Positions 8,259 through 17,277 are shown, counted from the stretch's first letter. The stretch is 64,000 nt of DNA from Mycolicibacterium sp. CBMA 247 (GCF_009729095.1 NZ_VTGX01000005.1:496001-560000), one strand, 5' to 3'. A program made the numbers and translations. Notes: a model not told the origin generated them from the letters alone.

Positions 8259-9284
8259 TCAGGTGCCGCGCAGCAGTCGTAGGAGGTCGTCGATTTCGGC
8301 TTCGGTGGTCGCCCACGAACAGACGAACCGCACAGTGGGCAGCAGAGTATCGGGACGGTGGACGGCGTAGCCGGCCGAGACCGCCGCGTAGGCAGTGGGT
8401 TCGAGGTCGACGAACACCTCGTTGGCCTCGGTGGGGCAGGCCAGCCTCAACCCGAGGGCTTGGAACCCGGTGCTGAGCCGGGCGGCCAACTGGTTGGCGT
8501 GGGCGGCCGTCTGCAGCCACAGTCCGTCGTTCAACACCGCCTCGAACTGGGCCGCGACAAAGCGCTGCTTGCTGGCCAACTGGCCGATCTGCTTCTGCAC
8601 GAAGTGAATTCCGTCGAACAACTCGGGGCGGCGTACCAGGATCGCGTCCCCCATCAGCATGCCGTTCTTGGTGCCGCCGACGGTGACGATGTCGGCGTCT
8701 GCGATGGCGTCTGGGGGAGAGATGTCCAGGGCGGCAATCGCATTGGCGATCCGGGAGCCGTCGATGTGGACGAGCAGGTCGAGATCGTGGGCGTGGTCGA
8801 TGAAATCCTTGATCGCCTGCGGGGTCCAGACCCGGCCGTTCTCGGTGGACTGGGTGATGGTGACGATGCGCGGCTGCGAGTGGTGCACCGGCCCGCGGCG
8901 GGCCACCGCGGTGTCGAGCGCGGCCGCGTCGATCAGGCCGTTGTCGCTGGGCAGCTTGGTCAAGGGGGCGCCGGAGAGCCGGACCGGCCCGCCGGCTTCG
9001 TCGACGAGTGAGTGCGCGATGTCGCTGCACAGGATTTCCTGCCACGGCCGGACGGCGGAGGCCAGCGCGATGATGTTGGCGGCAGTGCCGGTGAGCGCGA
9101 ACAGCACCTCGGCGTCGGGGGAATCGAAGGCGGCCTTGATGGCCTCGGTGGCGCGCTGCGTGGCGGGGTCGTTGCCGTAGGACGCGACGGCGTCGTGGTT
9201 GGCCGCGGTGATCGCGTCGATCACCTTCGGGTGTGCGGGCGCGGCATTGTCGGAGGCGAACGCATGAGAAGGCACGTTCGCCAT
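8259..9284 (-). CDS. Low-specificity threonine aldolase / beta-eliminating lyase (PLP enzyme)
   Basis: The 341-residue fold-type I PLP enzyme carries the schiff-base Lys in G-G-T-K-N-G (Lys206). The upstream H-I-D-G-S-R-I supplies the PLP-ring Asp and a phosphate ligand, and F-A-L-T-G-T-A-A-N is the N-terminal cofactor loop. It would split L-threonine or L-allo-threonine into glycine and acetaldehyde in the cytosol; some relatives act on other beta-hydroxy amino acids. A holin-like membrane protein gene lies 18 nt upstream on the same strand and may be co-transcribed. A long inverted repeat follows its stop. Confidence 0.85.
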   Translation of the reverse strand: MANVPSHAFASDNAAPAHPKVIDAITAANHDAVASYGNDPATQRATEAIKAAFDSPDAEVLFALTGTAANIIALASAVRPWQEILCSDIAHSLVDEAGGPVRLSGAPLTKLPSDNGLIDAAALDTAVARRGPVHHSQPRIVTITQSTENGRVWTPQAIKDFIDHAHDLDLLVHIDGSRIANAIAALDISPPDAIADADIVTVGGTKNGMLMGDAILVRRPELFDGIHFVQKQIGQLASKQRFVAAQFEAVLNDGLWLQTAAHANQLAARLSTGFQALGLRLACPTEANEVFVDLEPTAYAAVSAGYAVHRPDTLLPTVRFVCSWATTEAEIDDLLRLLRGT

Positions 9285-9302
9285 GATCCCTACCGGCGAC
9301 TG

Positions 9303-9683
9303 CTACGTCGAGGCGGCCTTCTTCTTGATGAGCAGCGGCGGCAACACCACCGTGGCCACGGCCGTGACCAGCCAGACCACCACCGTGGCCGCGATCCAGG
9401 ATCCGATACCGCGGATGGTGAGTCCGTGGGCGAGCGCCGAGGCCAGGACCAGCGCGATCAGCGTCGAGACCAGCCCGATGCCGCCCACGAACGCCGAGGC
9501 GTAGCGGCTGGCCATCTTGAGGAAAAACGGCGACAGGATCGCCTGTGCGACGGCGAAGATCGCCACCGCGGCGATGAAGCCCCACGCCGACACCGACACA
9601 CCGGGAACCAGCCACGCCGCGACCAGCAAGCCGATAGCCGACGAGCCCAGAAAGATCGCTATACGCAGCAGAAAGCGGACCAT
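9303..9683 (-). CDS. Phage holin family 4-like small membrane protein
   Basis: The ATG at 9683 gives 126 residues (M-V-R-F-L-L-R-I-A) with four hydrophobic helices and a Lys-rich C-terminus (K-K-K-A). This is the layout of the 'phage holin family' proteins common in mycobacterial chromosomes, which are not tied to prophages; their role is unknown. An upstream extension to 9743 is open but lacks hydrophobic or family character, so the inner ATG was chosen. It precedes the threonine aldolase gene by 18 nt. Confidence 0.7.
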   Translation of the reverse strand: MVRFLLRIAIFLGSSAIGLLVAAWLVPGVSVSAWGFIAAVAIFAVAQAILSPFFLKMASRYASAFVGGIGLVSTLIALVLASALAHGLTIRGIGSWIAATVVVWLVTAVATVVLPPLLIKKKAAST

Positions 9684-9776
9684 TTGGTGAGCGTAACCGC
9701 GACAGGCCTGCCTACGGCCCCTCATTGACGTCTGTGCCTGCACCGTGTGGGACCATATTGCCGCGCAGATGCGCCC

Positions 9777-9851
9777 GGGGGCGGTAGCTCAGTTGGTTAG
9801 AGCCGTGGACTCATAATCCATTGGTCGCGGGTTCGAGCCCCGCCCGCCCCA
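9777..9851 (+). tRNA. tRNA with CAT anticodon (probably elongator tRNA-Met)
   Basis: The cloverleaf is complete. Acceptor 9777-9783 pairs with 9844-9850 (GGGGCGG/CCGCCCC) and the discriminator is A9851. The D arm is GCTC/GAGC, the anticodon loop is CTCATAA, and the T arm is GCGGG-TTCGAGC-CCCGC. CCA is not encoded. Elongator Met and the lysidine-modified Ile tRNA both have CAT anticodons. Met is preferred, but the sequence alone does not settle it. Confidence 0.93.
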
Positions 9852-10232
9852 CAAGCACGCTGTATGGCGTCGGGTGATGCCTGACGGTGTTTCGGCTGAT
9901 GCTTACAGTTGCTTCGGCTGACGATTGACACAGCGTGAGGCATCAGCGACGGGTTGTCGATTTCGCAGGTCGCCAGCACGCGTGCAACGTCTGGCGCGGC
10001 GCCCCGGCCGTAGCCGCCGCGACCCGGATCGTAGTGAATGCCAAGGTGATTCGATGCGGACACCGTTCTAAGCATCCCAAGCGGGCTGCTTAGCGTCTCG
10101 GGTGATCGTTTTCTTGCCGATCTAATTCCTTGGACAGGCCGCAGGCCCCTGGATAGGTTGCAGCGGTGTCAAACGGGGGCGCTGCGTTGGATTCTCTCGC
10201 CGCTGAGATCGAGGTGATTTGGGAATCCAACA
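9852..10232. other. Non-coding or decayed stretch after the tRNA
   Basis: No convincing gene was found. A minus-strand frame between about 9930 and 10075 gives peptide-like text (H-Y-D-P-G-R-G-G-Y-G) that could be a protein remnant, but its frame continues into the tRNA. Immediately after comes an N-acetyltransferase remnant. Together these suggest an old insertion or deletion scar next to a tRNA. Confidence 0.4.
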
Positions 10233-10433
10233 GTGTGGACGCTGCCGGGCCTCCGTGGTCGTGGTCTGGCAGCCTCAGTGGTCGCTGCCGAGGCAACCCA
10301 ATGCGCGGAACGGGCTCCCCGCGTCTACTACAGCACCTCCGTGGACAACATGTCGTCACAGCGCGTTGCCGAGCGCCTGGGTCTACCACGCATCGGGGAA
10401 CTCTGGTTTCTGACTCCCGATCGTCGAGAGTGA
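10233..10433 (+). pseudogene. GNAT N-acetyltransferase, C-terminal remnant
   Basis: The frame encodes the last part of a GNAT fold. G-L-R-G-R-G-L-A is the acetyl-CoA pyrophosphate loop (R/Q-x-x-G-x-G/A). S-V-D-N-M-S-S-Q-R-V-A-E-R-L-G-L is the closing beta-alpha unit in which Asn-x-x-Ser-x-x-Val recurs. The N-terminal half of the domain (about 90 residues) is missing; upstream bases are in other frames and show no match. No ribosome-binding site serves the first GTG. It is best read as a degraded acetyltransferase gene. Confidence 0.6.
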
Positions 10434-10563
10434 TGTTGTTTCGGTAACGGTTTCGAAAAGTCTTCAAACGTTACGCGAAATCTTCTGCGTCGAATACGAC
10501 TTTGTTGTTTCCCTGGATTTGTCCACCATCGGCTCTGTCAGCGCAGATATGGGGGAATGACGA

Positions 10564-11271
10564 ATGCGCTTTGCGACCACCGCGATCGCCATCGCTGCTG
10601 CTTCTGTCCTTGCCGCAGGCTGCGGCGAATCAAGAGAACAAACGGCCGAAAATACACCGACCACACCGATGATCACGTCATTCGCTCCGGCGCCGGTGTT
10701 GAAACGCGCCCTGCCGGGATTATTGCTCACCCCTGAGCAGATTGATGCGGCGACAGCGGCGACAGATATGACCGTCGCCAGTGCCCAATCCGAAATGTCG
10801 GACGACAGCGCGACGATGACACCCCGGGAGTGCCTGGCCGTCGACGGTGCCGCGCAGGCGCCGGTTTATGCCGACAGTGGTTTCACGGACGTGCGTGATG
10901 TGACACTCCGAAATGGTGACAACTTCACCCATTACGCCCATCAGGCTGTGGTGCTGTTCCCCGACGCCGTGAAGGCCAAGGCCTTCTACGACGCGTCGGC
11001 GCAACAGTGGACGCAGTGCCACCACTACACCCACGTACAGTCCGGCACCCAGTGGGAGGTGGCACCCATCTCGAACAAGGCAGGGATGCTGAGTGTGATC
11101 ACAACCCAATTGCAGGCCAAGGCAGGTGGATGGGCGTGTGGGCGGGCGTTGACTGCCAACATCAACGTCATCGTCGATGTCAACACATGCAGTGCCAACC
11201 CGGCGGACTCGGCCGTGACGATCGCGAATCAGATCGCCTCGAGGGTGAATGGGCCGACACCGCAACGGTAG
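10564..11271 (+). CDS. PknH-like sensor-domain lipoprotein
   Basis: The 235-residue protein has a signal peptide ending in the lipobox L-A-A-G-C. A Thr-rich linker is followed by a domain like the extracellular part of PknH. Conserved Cys residues include P-R-E-C-L, W-T-Q-C, W-A-C-G-R-A and V-N-T-C, fitting the two disulfides of that fold, and the C-terminal helix I-A-N-Q-I-A-S-R-V is typical. Mycobacteria carry many free-standing copies (LpqA/LpqQ/LppH type). They should sit on the outer face of the membrane and bind an unknown ligand. A strong hairpin follows the stop. Confidence 0.85.
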   Translation: MRFATTAIAIAAASVLAAGCGESREQTAENTPTTPMITSFAPAPVLKRALPGLLLTPEQIDAATAATDMTVASAQSEMSDDSATMTPRECLAVDGAAQAPVYADSGFTDVRDVTLRNGDNFTHYAHQAVVLFPDAVKAKAFYDASAQQWTQCHHYTHVQSGTQWEVAPISNKAGMLSVITTQLQAKAGGWACGRALTANINVIVDVNTCSANPADSAVTIANQIASRVNGPTPQR

Positions 11272-11290
11272 CCGGATACGCGAATAGCGA

Positions 11291-11318
11291 CCGCGATGGG
11301 CGGGAAAGCCCATCGCGG
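11291..11318. terminator. Bidirectional hairpin terminator
   Basis: A perfect 11-bp stem (11291-11301 with 11308-11318) closes on a GGGAAA loop. It lies 19 nt after the PknH-like gene stop and 19 nt after the stop of the opposing small membrane protein at 11338. Confidence 0.75.
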
Positions 11319-11337
11319 CCCGGTGGTTTGGGTTGCC

Positions 11338-11436
11338 CTAGAACCAGACTTTCCGCCCGCCGACCGGACGGCCGACAGCTCCGAGAATCCACAAGATGAT
11401 CCCGATTACCAGGAGGATGATGCCGAGCACGATCAT
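11338..11436 (-). CDS. Small hydrophobic protein, DUF6131-like
   Basis: The 32-codon frame reads M-I-V-L-G-I-I-L-L-V then I-G-I-I-L-W-I-L-G and ends G-R-P-V-G-G-R-K-V-W-F. This resembles the small mycobacterial/actinobacterial DUF6131 proteins: one or two short membrane segments and a Gly-Arg-rich tail. Family members are usually longer, so this is a short member or an N-terminally reduced copy. The frame is open upstream with a TTG two codons earlier. No function is known. Confidence 0.5.
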   Translation of the reverse strand: MIVLGIILLVIGIILWILGAVGRPVGGRKVWF

Positions 11437-11677
11437 GGCCAATCCGTTCGAGGTAGGAACATTGCGGGTCTGTCGCTCTCAGTAATTGCCACATTCGTCG
11501 ATACTCAATCGTGCGGGCACCGTCGCACCCGATCTGAGCGACGAACTTCCAGGTCAACCGCCCTCGTCGATCGATAGCATCCTCGACCCTGGCAAATCTG
11601 CACCGGCGGGAAGTGTTGCTAGGTACTAGGGCATCGCCTACGCGGCCCCGGCGTCACGCAGGCGGTGGCGTCGGCGG

Positions 11678-14122
11678 TTATGGCGGCGGCGGAGGAGGGG
11701 CCGGCAGGGTTATCGGCGGCAGCCCGGGGATCTCGACGACGTTGGGCGGCGGGGGTGGTCCCAGCTCGTTGGGTGTTGGCGGCGGCGGGATATCGGGACC
11801 GGGAACATAGACCGGTGGCGGAGGCGGCACGTACCCGGTGCTGGTGTTGATCGTGATGACCGAGCCGGGGATGGTCTTGCCGCTCGGGGTCGTCCCGACC
11901 ACGGAACCCTTCGAGGCAGAGTTGTTCACCGGTGTGGGTTGATCCGCGACTTGGAAGCCGGAGTCCTGCAGTCGTTTACGCGCCTCGTCGACCTTGAGGC
12001 CGTCGACGCTGGGTACTTGGCCACCCGGGCCGCCGTCGACGTAGCGCGGGTCGGTGGGAGGCAGTGCCACCGGCCCGAAGTCGTTGGCGATCGGACTCAT
12101 CGCCGCATACCAGGTCAGGGCCGGCTCGATACCGCCGAACAGGGTGCCGTCGCTGCATTGGCGCAACGGGTAGGAACACAACCCTGACGGTGACGACGAA
12201 TCGTCGAAGATGTAGTTCGCCGCGGCGTACCGATTGGTGAACCCGAGAAAGCCCGATGACCGGTGGGCTTCGGTGGTCCCCGTCTTTGCCGACATCGGCA
12301 CTTTCCAGGCGACCGAACTCGCGGCGCCGGCAGCGGTTCCGCTTGCATAGTCCTTGCTGAGCGCGTTGGACAGCGTGTTGGCGAGTCCCTCAGGTACCGC
12401 TTGGTCGCAAGGAACCGTCTCGATACCCACTTCATGGCCGTTGCGGTCGAAGATCTTGTCGATCGGGCTCGGCGGGCACCACGTGCCTCCTGATGCCAGA
12501 GTCGCCCCGACATTCGCCAGCTCGAGCGCGTTGAGCTCGAACGGGCCCAGCGTGAACGATCCGATATTCTGCCGCTTCACGAAATCGGCGATGCTCTCGT
12601 TGGAGTCGGTAGCGTAGTCGCGGGCGGTACCGGGTTCGGCGTACGACCTCAGCCCCAATCGGACTGCCATGTCCACTGTCCGCGGTATGCCGATCTGAGA
12701 GATTAGTTTGGCGAACGCGGTATTGGGCGACTGGGCCAACGCGTCGGTGACGCTCAGCGGGCTGCGATAGTTCCCCACATTGCGCACACACCAGGTCTCC
12801 TTCGGGCATCCGGGTGTATCGCTGCTGCCCAGACCCTTGGCCTGAAAAAACCCGGGCACCTGCAGCTGGGTGTTGATCCCCATTCCCATATCCATGGCCG
12901 CGGCGGTGGTGAAGATCTTGAAGATCGAACCGGCGCCGTCGCCGGCCAGGGAGAAGGGCTGTGGCTGCACCGTCTCGTTGGCATCGAGGTTGAGTCCGTA
13001 GGTACGGCTGTCGGCCATCGCGATCAGCCGGTGTGTGTCCTTGCCGGGCGTGATCACGCTCATCACGCTCGCGACGCCGTTGGTGTTCGGGTCTGCGTAC
13101 TTCTGGATGGCCGACTGGACGCTGTTCTGCACCTTGGGGTCCAGCGTGGTGCGGATCAGGTATCCGTTGCGTGCGACGTCTTCCACGGTCAGGCCCGCGC
13201 GCGCCAGGTACTGCAGGACGTATTCGCAGAAGAAGGCGCGGTCCCCGGCGGCGATGCAGCCCTGTGGCAGCGGGTCGGCTTGGGGGAGTACCCCCAATGG
13301 TGTGGCCTTGGCGGCGCGCAGTTCCTCGGCCCGATCCGGCAGATAGTCGATCAGGGTGTCGAGTACGACGTTGCGTCGCGCCAGGGCGCCGTCCGGGTTG
13401 GTGTAGGGGTTGAGCGTGCTCGTGGACCGCACCACACCGGCCAGCAGGGCGGCCTGCTGCCAATTGAGGTCTGCGGCGTCGACGCCGAAGTAGGTGCGCG
13501 CTGCGTCCTGGACGCCGAAGGCGCCGTTGCCGAACGCCACCAGGTTCAGATAGCGGGCCAAGATCTCCCCCTTGGGGAGGGCGTTGTCCAGTGCCAGCGC
13601 TATCCGGATCTCGCGCAGCTTGCGTGCGGGGGTGACCTCGACCGCGGCCCGACGCTCGGAGTCGGTTTTTGCCTTGACCAGCAGGTTGTAGTTCTTGACG
13701 TACTGCTGCTCGATGGTGGACCCGCCGCGTACCTGGTCGATGCCCCGCATGTAACCGAGGAGCCCGTTGAGTGTTCCCTGGACGTCCACGCCGCTGTGTT
13801 CGGCGAACCGTTTGTCCTCCACCGATACGATCGCCAGCTTCATGGTGTCGGCGATCCGATCGCTGGGCACGACCCATCGACGTTGCTCGTAGAGCCACGC
13901 GATCGGCTTGCCCGAGGTATCGACCATCGTGGTGACGATCGGCGCTTCGCCCGCCAGCACCTGTGCCGAATCCTGGGCCACCGTGTCGGATAGTCGCGCC
14001 ATCATGATCCCGGCGCCGCCGACGACGGGGAACATCAACGTCGCCACGAGCAATCCGGCCAGCACACAGTGCATTGCCAGCTTGGCAACTGTAGACCGCG
14101 ACCACGGGGACGGGCCGGACAT
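11678..14122 (-). CDS. Class A penicillin-binding protein (transglycosylase/transpeptidase) with C-terminal PASTA domain
   Basis: The 814-residue bifunctional cell-wall synthase has one N-terminal membrane helix (about 13-40). The GT51 domain carries E-D-K-R-F (catalytic Glu102) and G-G-S-T-I-E-Q-Q (about 133-140). The transpeptidase domain has S-I-F-K (Ser399), S-P-N (465) and K-T-G-T (613). A PASTA domain and a Pro-rich tail follow. It resembles mycobacterial PonA2 or the extra PonA3-type enzymes; the neighbourhood is not the ponA2-whiB4 locus, so no symbol is given. ATG at 14122 puts the helix at the N-terminus; an upstream ATG would add 17 unlikely residues. Confidence 0.9.
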   Translation of the reverse strand: MSGPSPWSRSTVAKLAMHCVLAGLLVATLMFPVVGGAGIMMARLSDTVAQDSAQVLAGEAPIVTTMVDTSGKPIAWLYEQRRWVVPSDRIADTMKLAIVSVEDKRFAEHSGVDVQGTLNGLLGYMRGIDQVRGGSTIEQQYVKNYNLLVKAKTDSERRAAVEVTPARKLREIRIALALDNALPKGEILARYLNLVAFGNGAFGVQDAARTYFGVDAADLNWQQAALLAGVVRSTSTLNPYTNPDGALARRNVVLDTLIDYLPDRAEELRAAKATPLGVLPQADPLPQGCIAAGDRAFFCEYVLQYLARAGLTVEDVARNGYLIRTTLDPKVQNSVQSAIQKYADPNTNGVASVMSVITPGKDTHRLIAMADSRTYGLNLDANETVQPQPFSLAGDGAGSIFKIFTTAAAMDMGMGINTQLQVPGFFQAKGLGSSDTPGCPKETWCVRNVGNYRSPLSVTDALAQSPNTAFAKLISQIGIPRTVDMAVRLGLRSYAEPGTARDYATDSNESIADFVKRQNIGSFTLGPFELNALELANVGATLASGGTWCPPSPIDKIFDRNGHEVGIETVPCDQAVPEGLANTLSNALSKDYASGTAAGAASSVAWKVPMSAKTGTTEAHRSSGFLGFTNRYAAANYIFDDSSSPSGLCSYPLRQCSDGTLFGGIEPALTWYAAMSPIANDFGPVALPPTDPRYVDGGPGGQVPSVDGLKVDEARKRLQDSGFQVADQPTPVNNSASKGSVVGTTPSGKTIPGSVITINTSTGYVPPPPPVYVPGPDIPPPPTPNELGPPPPPNVVEIPGLPPITLPAPPPPPP

Positions 14123-14328
14123 GCCGTCAAGCCTAAGACGGTCACCGGCCCGCGGTGTGCATATCGCACGCAAATCGTTAGGTGCGTTGGGATCTCGGCA
14201 CCCGGGGCGCAGCTCTTATGCTCTTCCCGGCCTGCGTGATCCTGCAGATACCGGTGGAATCACCGGTCGGGCAACCGCTTTGGCAGCTCGCCGTGGCAAC
14301 TAATCCGAAGGAGTGTCGCTAACGATTC

Positions 14329-14826
14329 TCAGCGATCGCCCCGGCTGCAGTTGGGATTTGCCGGTTTGGCCGGCCAGCTGCACACGTCGATGTAGGTGGT
14401 GTTGGCATAGCCACCGCCGTCGAACACCCCGTAGGCGTCGCCGTGCGTGCCGGTGTAGGTGGCGCCGCCGCCTCCTCCGCCGCCCGAGGTGACGATCGTG
14501 GTGACCGTCCAGCCCTTGTCCTGCAGCGCGTTCTTGTACCTGGTCATCACGTCATTCGGTGACCCATTGACCTGGTAGTGCAGGTGGGCACCGCCGTCGG
14601 CGATGTCGTCAGGCCCCTTGCTCTGCTGGACGTCCGCCGGTGTCGGCAACAGCGACGTCGGTGACGCGCCGCCCGCGGCAGCGGCGGTGGTGACAGTGGT
14701 GGTGGCGGGCGGCGCGGTCGTCGTGGTGGCCTCCGCCTTCTCGCTCACCGGGCTGCACGCCGTGGCGGCCAGACCGATCGCCAGCGTTGCGACAAAGCAG
14801 GTTGTGGTGCGGATCGTCATGGGCAT
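14329..14826 (-). CDS. Putative lipoprotein with Thr-rich linker and Gly-rich loop
   Basis: The 165-residue protein has a signal peptide with lipobox A-A-T-A-C, then a Thr/Ala-rich linker. A globular part starts about residue 60 (L-P-T-P-A-D-V-Q), and Y-K-N-A-L-Q-D-K-G-W suggests a helix-strand unit. A run of seven Gly follows, and one Cys pair sits near the C-terminus (D-V-C and N-P-N-C). The family is not recognised beyond a mycobacterial secreted-protein look. It is divergent from phoA with about 250 bp between. Confidence 0.7.
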   Translation of the reverse strand: MPMTIRTTTCFVATLAIGLAATACSPVSEKAEATTTTAPPATTTVTTAAAAGGASPTSLLPTPADVQQSKGPDDIADGGAHLHYQVNGSPNDVMTRYKNALQDKGWTVTTIVTSGGGGGGGATYTGTHGDAYGVFDGGGYANTTYIDVCSWPAKPANPNCSRGDR

Positions 14827-15073
14827 CCCCGTTCCTCTCGCCGCACCGTATCAACGTGGGCAAAGGCGTTTGGACCGTATTGACACGACAAACAGCCAGG
14901 TAGTTCCTATTGCAAGAATGTGCCGTAGTTGATGCCGCAACCGCCGACCCCGGTAGATCAGCTATCTGTTTGATTGTCGTTACCCGGGCGTCGGCTGTCG
15001 GGCAAGCGCCGGTTCACATGGGGCTTCAACCATGTGTGGGCTTGACGGAGATGACGACGATACGGAGATACGG

Positions 15074-16582
15074 ATGAGGCGCAGACGGTACGCGGTGGCG
15101 GCAGCGTTGGTGTGTACGGCGGCCCTGGCTGCGTGCGGCGTCGGCACAGACAGCACGGCCGACAACGCATCGCTTCCATTGCTCGATCCCGCCGCCAAGG
15201 GCACGCTGTCCGAGCACGGCGGTGCGACCCGGGCCGGCGACGACCGCAGCGCGCTGATCGCGGACTCGATCAGGAGCGCCGGCGCCAAGAACGTCATCCT
15301 GTTGATCGGCGACGGTATGGGCGACTCCGAGATCACCGTGGCCCGCAATTACGCACACGGCGCCGGCGGGGCCTTCCCGGGTATCGATGCGATCCCGTTG
15401 ACCGGCCAGTACACCCACTACTCGCTGGACAAGAGTGGCAAGCCCACCTACGTGACCGACTCGGCGGCCAGCGGATCGGCCTGGGCCACCGGTACCAAGA
15501 CCTACAACGGCGCGATCGCGGTGGACATCCACGGCAAGGACCAGAAGACGCTGCTACAGATCGCCAAGGAGGCCGGCAAGGCCACCGGTGACATCTCCAC
15601 CGCCGAGATTCAGGACGCCACACCCGCGGTGCAGCTCGCGCACGTCACCGGACGCAAGTGCTACGGGCCGGATGAGACCACCGAGAAGTGCCCGACGAAC
15701 GCGCTGGAGAAGGGCGGCAACGGGTCGATCACCGAGCAGCTGCTCAAGACCCGCGCCGACGTCGTGATGGGCGGCGGCGCCGAAACTTTCCAACAAGTCG
15801 CCAAAGCCGGTGATTACCAAGGCAAGACGCTTGAGGTCCAGGCCAAGGAACGCGGCTTCTCCATCGTGCGCAATGCCGACGAACTCGACAAGGCCGCCTC
15901 GGCCGATCAGGATGCCCCGTTGCTCGGCCTGTTCGCCGAGGGCAACATGCCGACCCGCTGGAGCGGGCCGGTCGCAAGCAAGGGCGGCTATCTGGAGCCG
16001 GCCGTCGAGTGCAAGGACAACCCGGCCCGCGGCGCATCGGTGCCCACTCTGGCTGCCATGACCAAGAAGTCGATCGACCTGCTCAAGGGTCACCAGGACG
16101 GTTTCTTCCTGCAGGTCGAGGGCGCCTCGATCGACAAGCAGGATCATGCCGCGAATCCGTGCGGGCAGATCGGCGAGACCGTCGACCTTGACGAGGCCGC
16201 CAAGGTGGCCCTCGACTTCGCCAAGGAGAACAAGGACACCTTGGTCATCGTCACCGCCGACCACGCCCACAGCAGCCAGATCGTCGAGACCATGAGCGTC
16301 GACGACGTCCGCGATGCCGCGGCCGAGGCCAAGCTGCCGTTCGAGGTCACCCGCGACGCCATCTACCCGGGTCTGACCCGCGTATTGCGCAGCAAGGACG
16401 GTCAGGACCTGACGATCTCGTACGGCACCTCGGACAACCTCGACGCGATGGACCAGGGCCACACCGGATCCCAACTGCGCATCGCGGCCTACGGGCCCAG
16501 TGCGGCCAACGTCGTCGGCCTGACCGATCAGACGGACCTGTTCTTCACGATGGCCCGAGCGTTGGGCCTCAAGGAGGACTGA
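15074..16582 (+). CDS. phoA: Alkaline phosphatase, lipoprotein form
   Basis: The 502-residue exported phosphomonoesterase has an Arg-rich N-terminus and a signal with lipobox L-A-A-C (Cys21). I-G-D-G-M-G-D-S holds metal ligand Asp80, and the catalytic Ser130 is in T-D-S-A-A-S. T-A-D-H-A-H-S and G-H-T-G-S supply further metal ligands. It should release phosphate from esters at the cell surface, and homologues are induced by phosphate starvation. ATG at 15074 with ACGGAG just upstream was chosen; an earlier in-frame start at 15032 would add 14 acidic residues before the signal peptide. No PHO-box was confidently identified. Confidence 0.93.
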   Translation: MRRRRYAVAAALVCTAALAACGVGTDSTADNASLPLLDPAAKGTLSEHGGATRAGDDRSALIADSIRSAGAKNVILLIGDGMGDSEITVARNYAHGAGGAFPGIDAIPLTGQYTHYSLDKSGKPTYVTDSAASGSAWATGTKTYNGAIAVDIHGKDQKTLLQIAKEAGKATGDISTAEIQDATPAVQLAHVTGRKCYGPDETTEKCPTNALEKGGNGSITEQLLKTRADVVMGGGAETFQQVAKAGDYQGKTLEVQAKERGFSIVRNADELDKAASADQDAPLLGLFAEGNMPTRWSGPVASKGGYLEPAVECKDNPARGASVPTLAAMTKKSIDLLKGHQDGFFLQVEGASIDKQDHAANPCGQIGETVDLDEAAKVALDFAKENKDTLVIVTADHAHSSQIVETMSVDDVRDAAAEAKLPFEVTRDAIYPGLTRVLRSKDGQDLTISYGTSDNLDAMDQGHTGSQLRIAAYGPSAANVVGLTDQTDLFFTMARALGLKED

Positions 16583-16753
16583 CCTTCCGCGGGCGCGGCA
16601 CTGTCTCACAGCGACCTGCTGGCAAAGGTAAAGGCGCGCCATAGGGTGCGAGTTGTGATGGTGTCGTGGCCGGAATGTGACCATTGCAGACCAGTGTTGC
16701 CCGAGTGACTCAAGTGCACTGATGCACTCCACGTCGGATCGGGGAGGAACACC

Positions 16754-17056
16754 ATGTCTGCGTACACCACAATCGGCCGGCTGTTCGGGTATGCGGCGCT
16801 GAGTATCGCCGGTCCGCTGGCGGCCCTGACGGTGAGCAACGGATTCGCGGCAGCGACACCGCGGGCGCCGCTGGCCACTGACGACCAGGCGCCCGCGGTG
16901 CCGTTCGACCCCGGCGCGTTGGTCAACGCCATCGATGACTACGCGTCCCTCCTGTCGATTCTGACCGGAGGCAACAGTGCTCCGCCGGGCCTCGGCGGGC
17001 CGGCCGGCGCTGTTCCGGACCCGACCAGTCCCTACCCACTTCTTCCCGGGGTGTAG
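16754..17056 (+). CDS. Small exported protein of unknown function
   Basis: The 100 residues carry a signal-like hydrophobic stretch (about 8-32) ending S-N-G-F-A-A-A-T, then a Pro/Gly-rich tail with short helical text (L-V-N-A-I-D-D-Y-A). No Cys is present. A GGAGGA site lies 8 nt before the ATG, and a small inverted repeat (AGTGCA-ctga-TGCACT, 16713-16728) sits about 25 nt upstream and might be regulatory. No family is recognised. Confidence 0.6.
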   Translation: MSAYTTIGRLFGYAALSIAGPLAALTVSNGFAAATPRAPLATDDQAPAVPFDPGALVNAIDDYASLLSILTGGNSAPPGLGGPAGAVPDPTSPYPLLPGV

Positions 17057-17136
17057 TGAACTCAGTGGCCCCGAGCGCCGTGTATACGGCATAGCCAATC
17101 CGAGAACGGTCAATCAGCGGAACGGAGTGAACCGCC

Positions 17137-17277
17137 GTGTACAGCAACCGAACACATGAAGCGCGAACCGCGCGGATCGCCCTCTCGCTGATCCGTAGCC
17201 CCATCAAGAGCCGGCGTTATCCCGCCAAGCAGGAGCGACTGGTCACCCCGCAAGAAGTGGCGCAGCTCGCGCGGTAG
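17137..17277 (+). CDS. Possible small basic protein (46 aa)
   Basis: The GTG at 17137 has an AACGGAG-type ribosome-binding site about 7 nt upstream. The frame encodes 46 residues, rich in Arg/Lys: R-I-A-L-S-L-I-R-S-P, then V-T-P-Q-E-V-A-Q-L-A-R at the end. It lies 80 nt after the exported-protein gene on the same strand. No family is recognised. Only the ribosome-binding site and protein-like composition support it. Confidence 0.4.
   Translation: MYSNRTHEARTARIALSLIRSPIKSRRYPAKQERLVTPQEVAQLAR

Noticed and set aside
9303..9683. Prophage remnant because of a holin-like gene
   Set aside because: This holin-family protein is a normal chromosomal gene in mycobacteria; no lysin, capsid or integrase genes are nearby.
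9797..10075. A 92-codon minus-strand frame across the tRNA
   Set aside because: Its C-terminal third is the reverse reading of the tRNA, a common false protein. The N-terminal part may be a remnant but is not enough for a gene call.
12432..14105. A 557-codon frame overlapping the penicillin-binding protein on the same strand in another phase
   Set aside because: The PBP frame holds all catalytic motifs; this phase is Arg/Gly-rich with no recognisable fold.
14870..14910. A TTGACA-like -35 element upstream of phoA as a PHO-type promoter
   Set aside because: A lone -35 match with a weak -10 and non-optimal spacing is not enough; no clear regulator repeat was found.
15554..17113. A 519-codon frame on the minus strand across phoA
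   Set aside because: It lies opposite the phosphatase active-site codons, shows no motif or signal, and no ribosome-binding site was seen.
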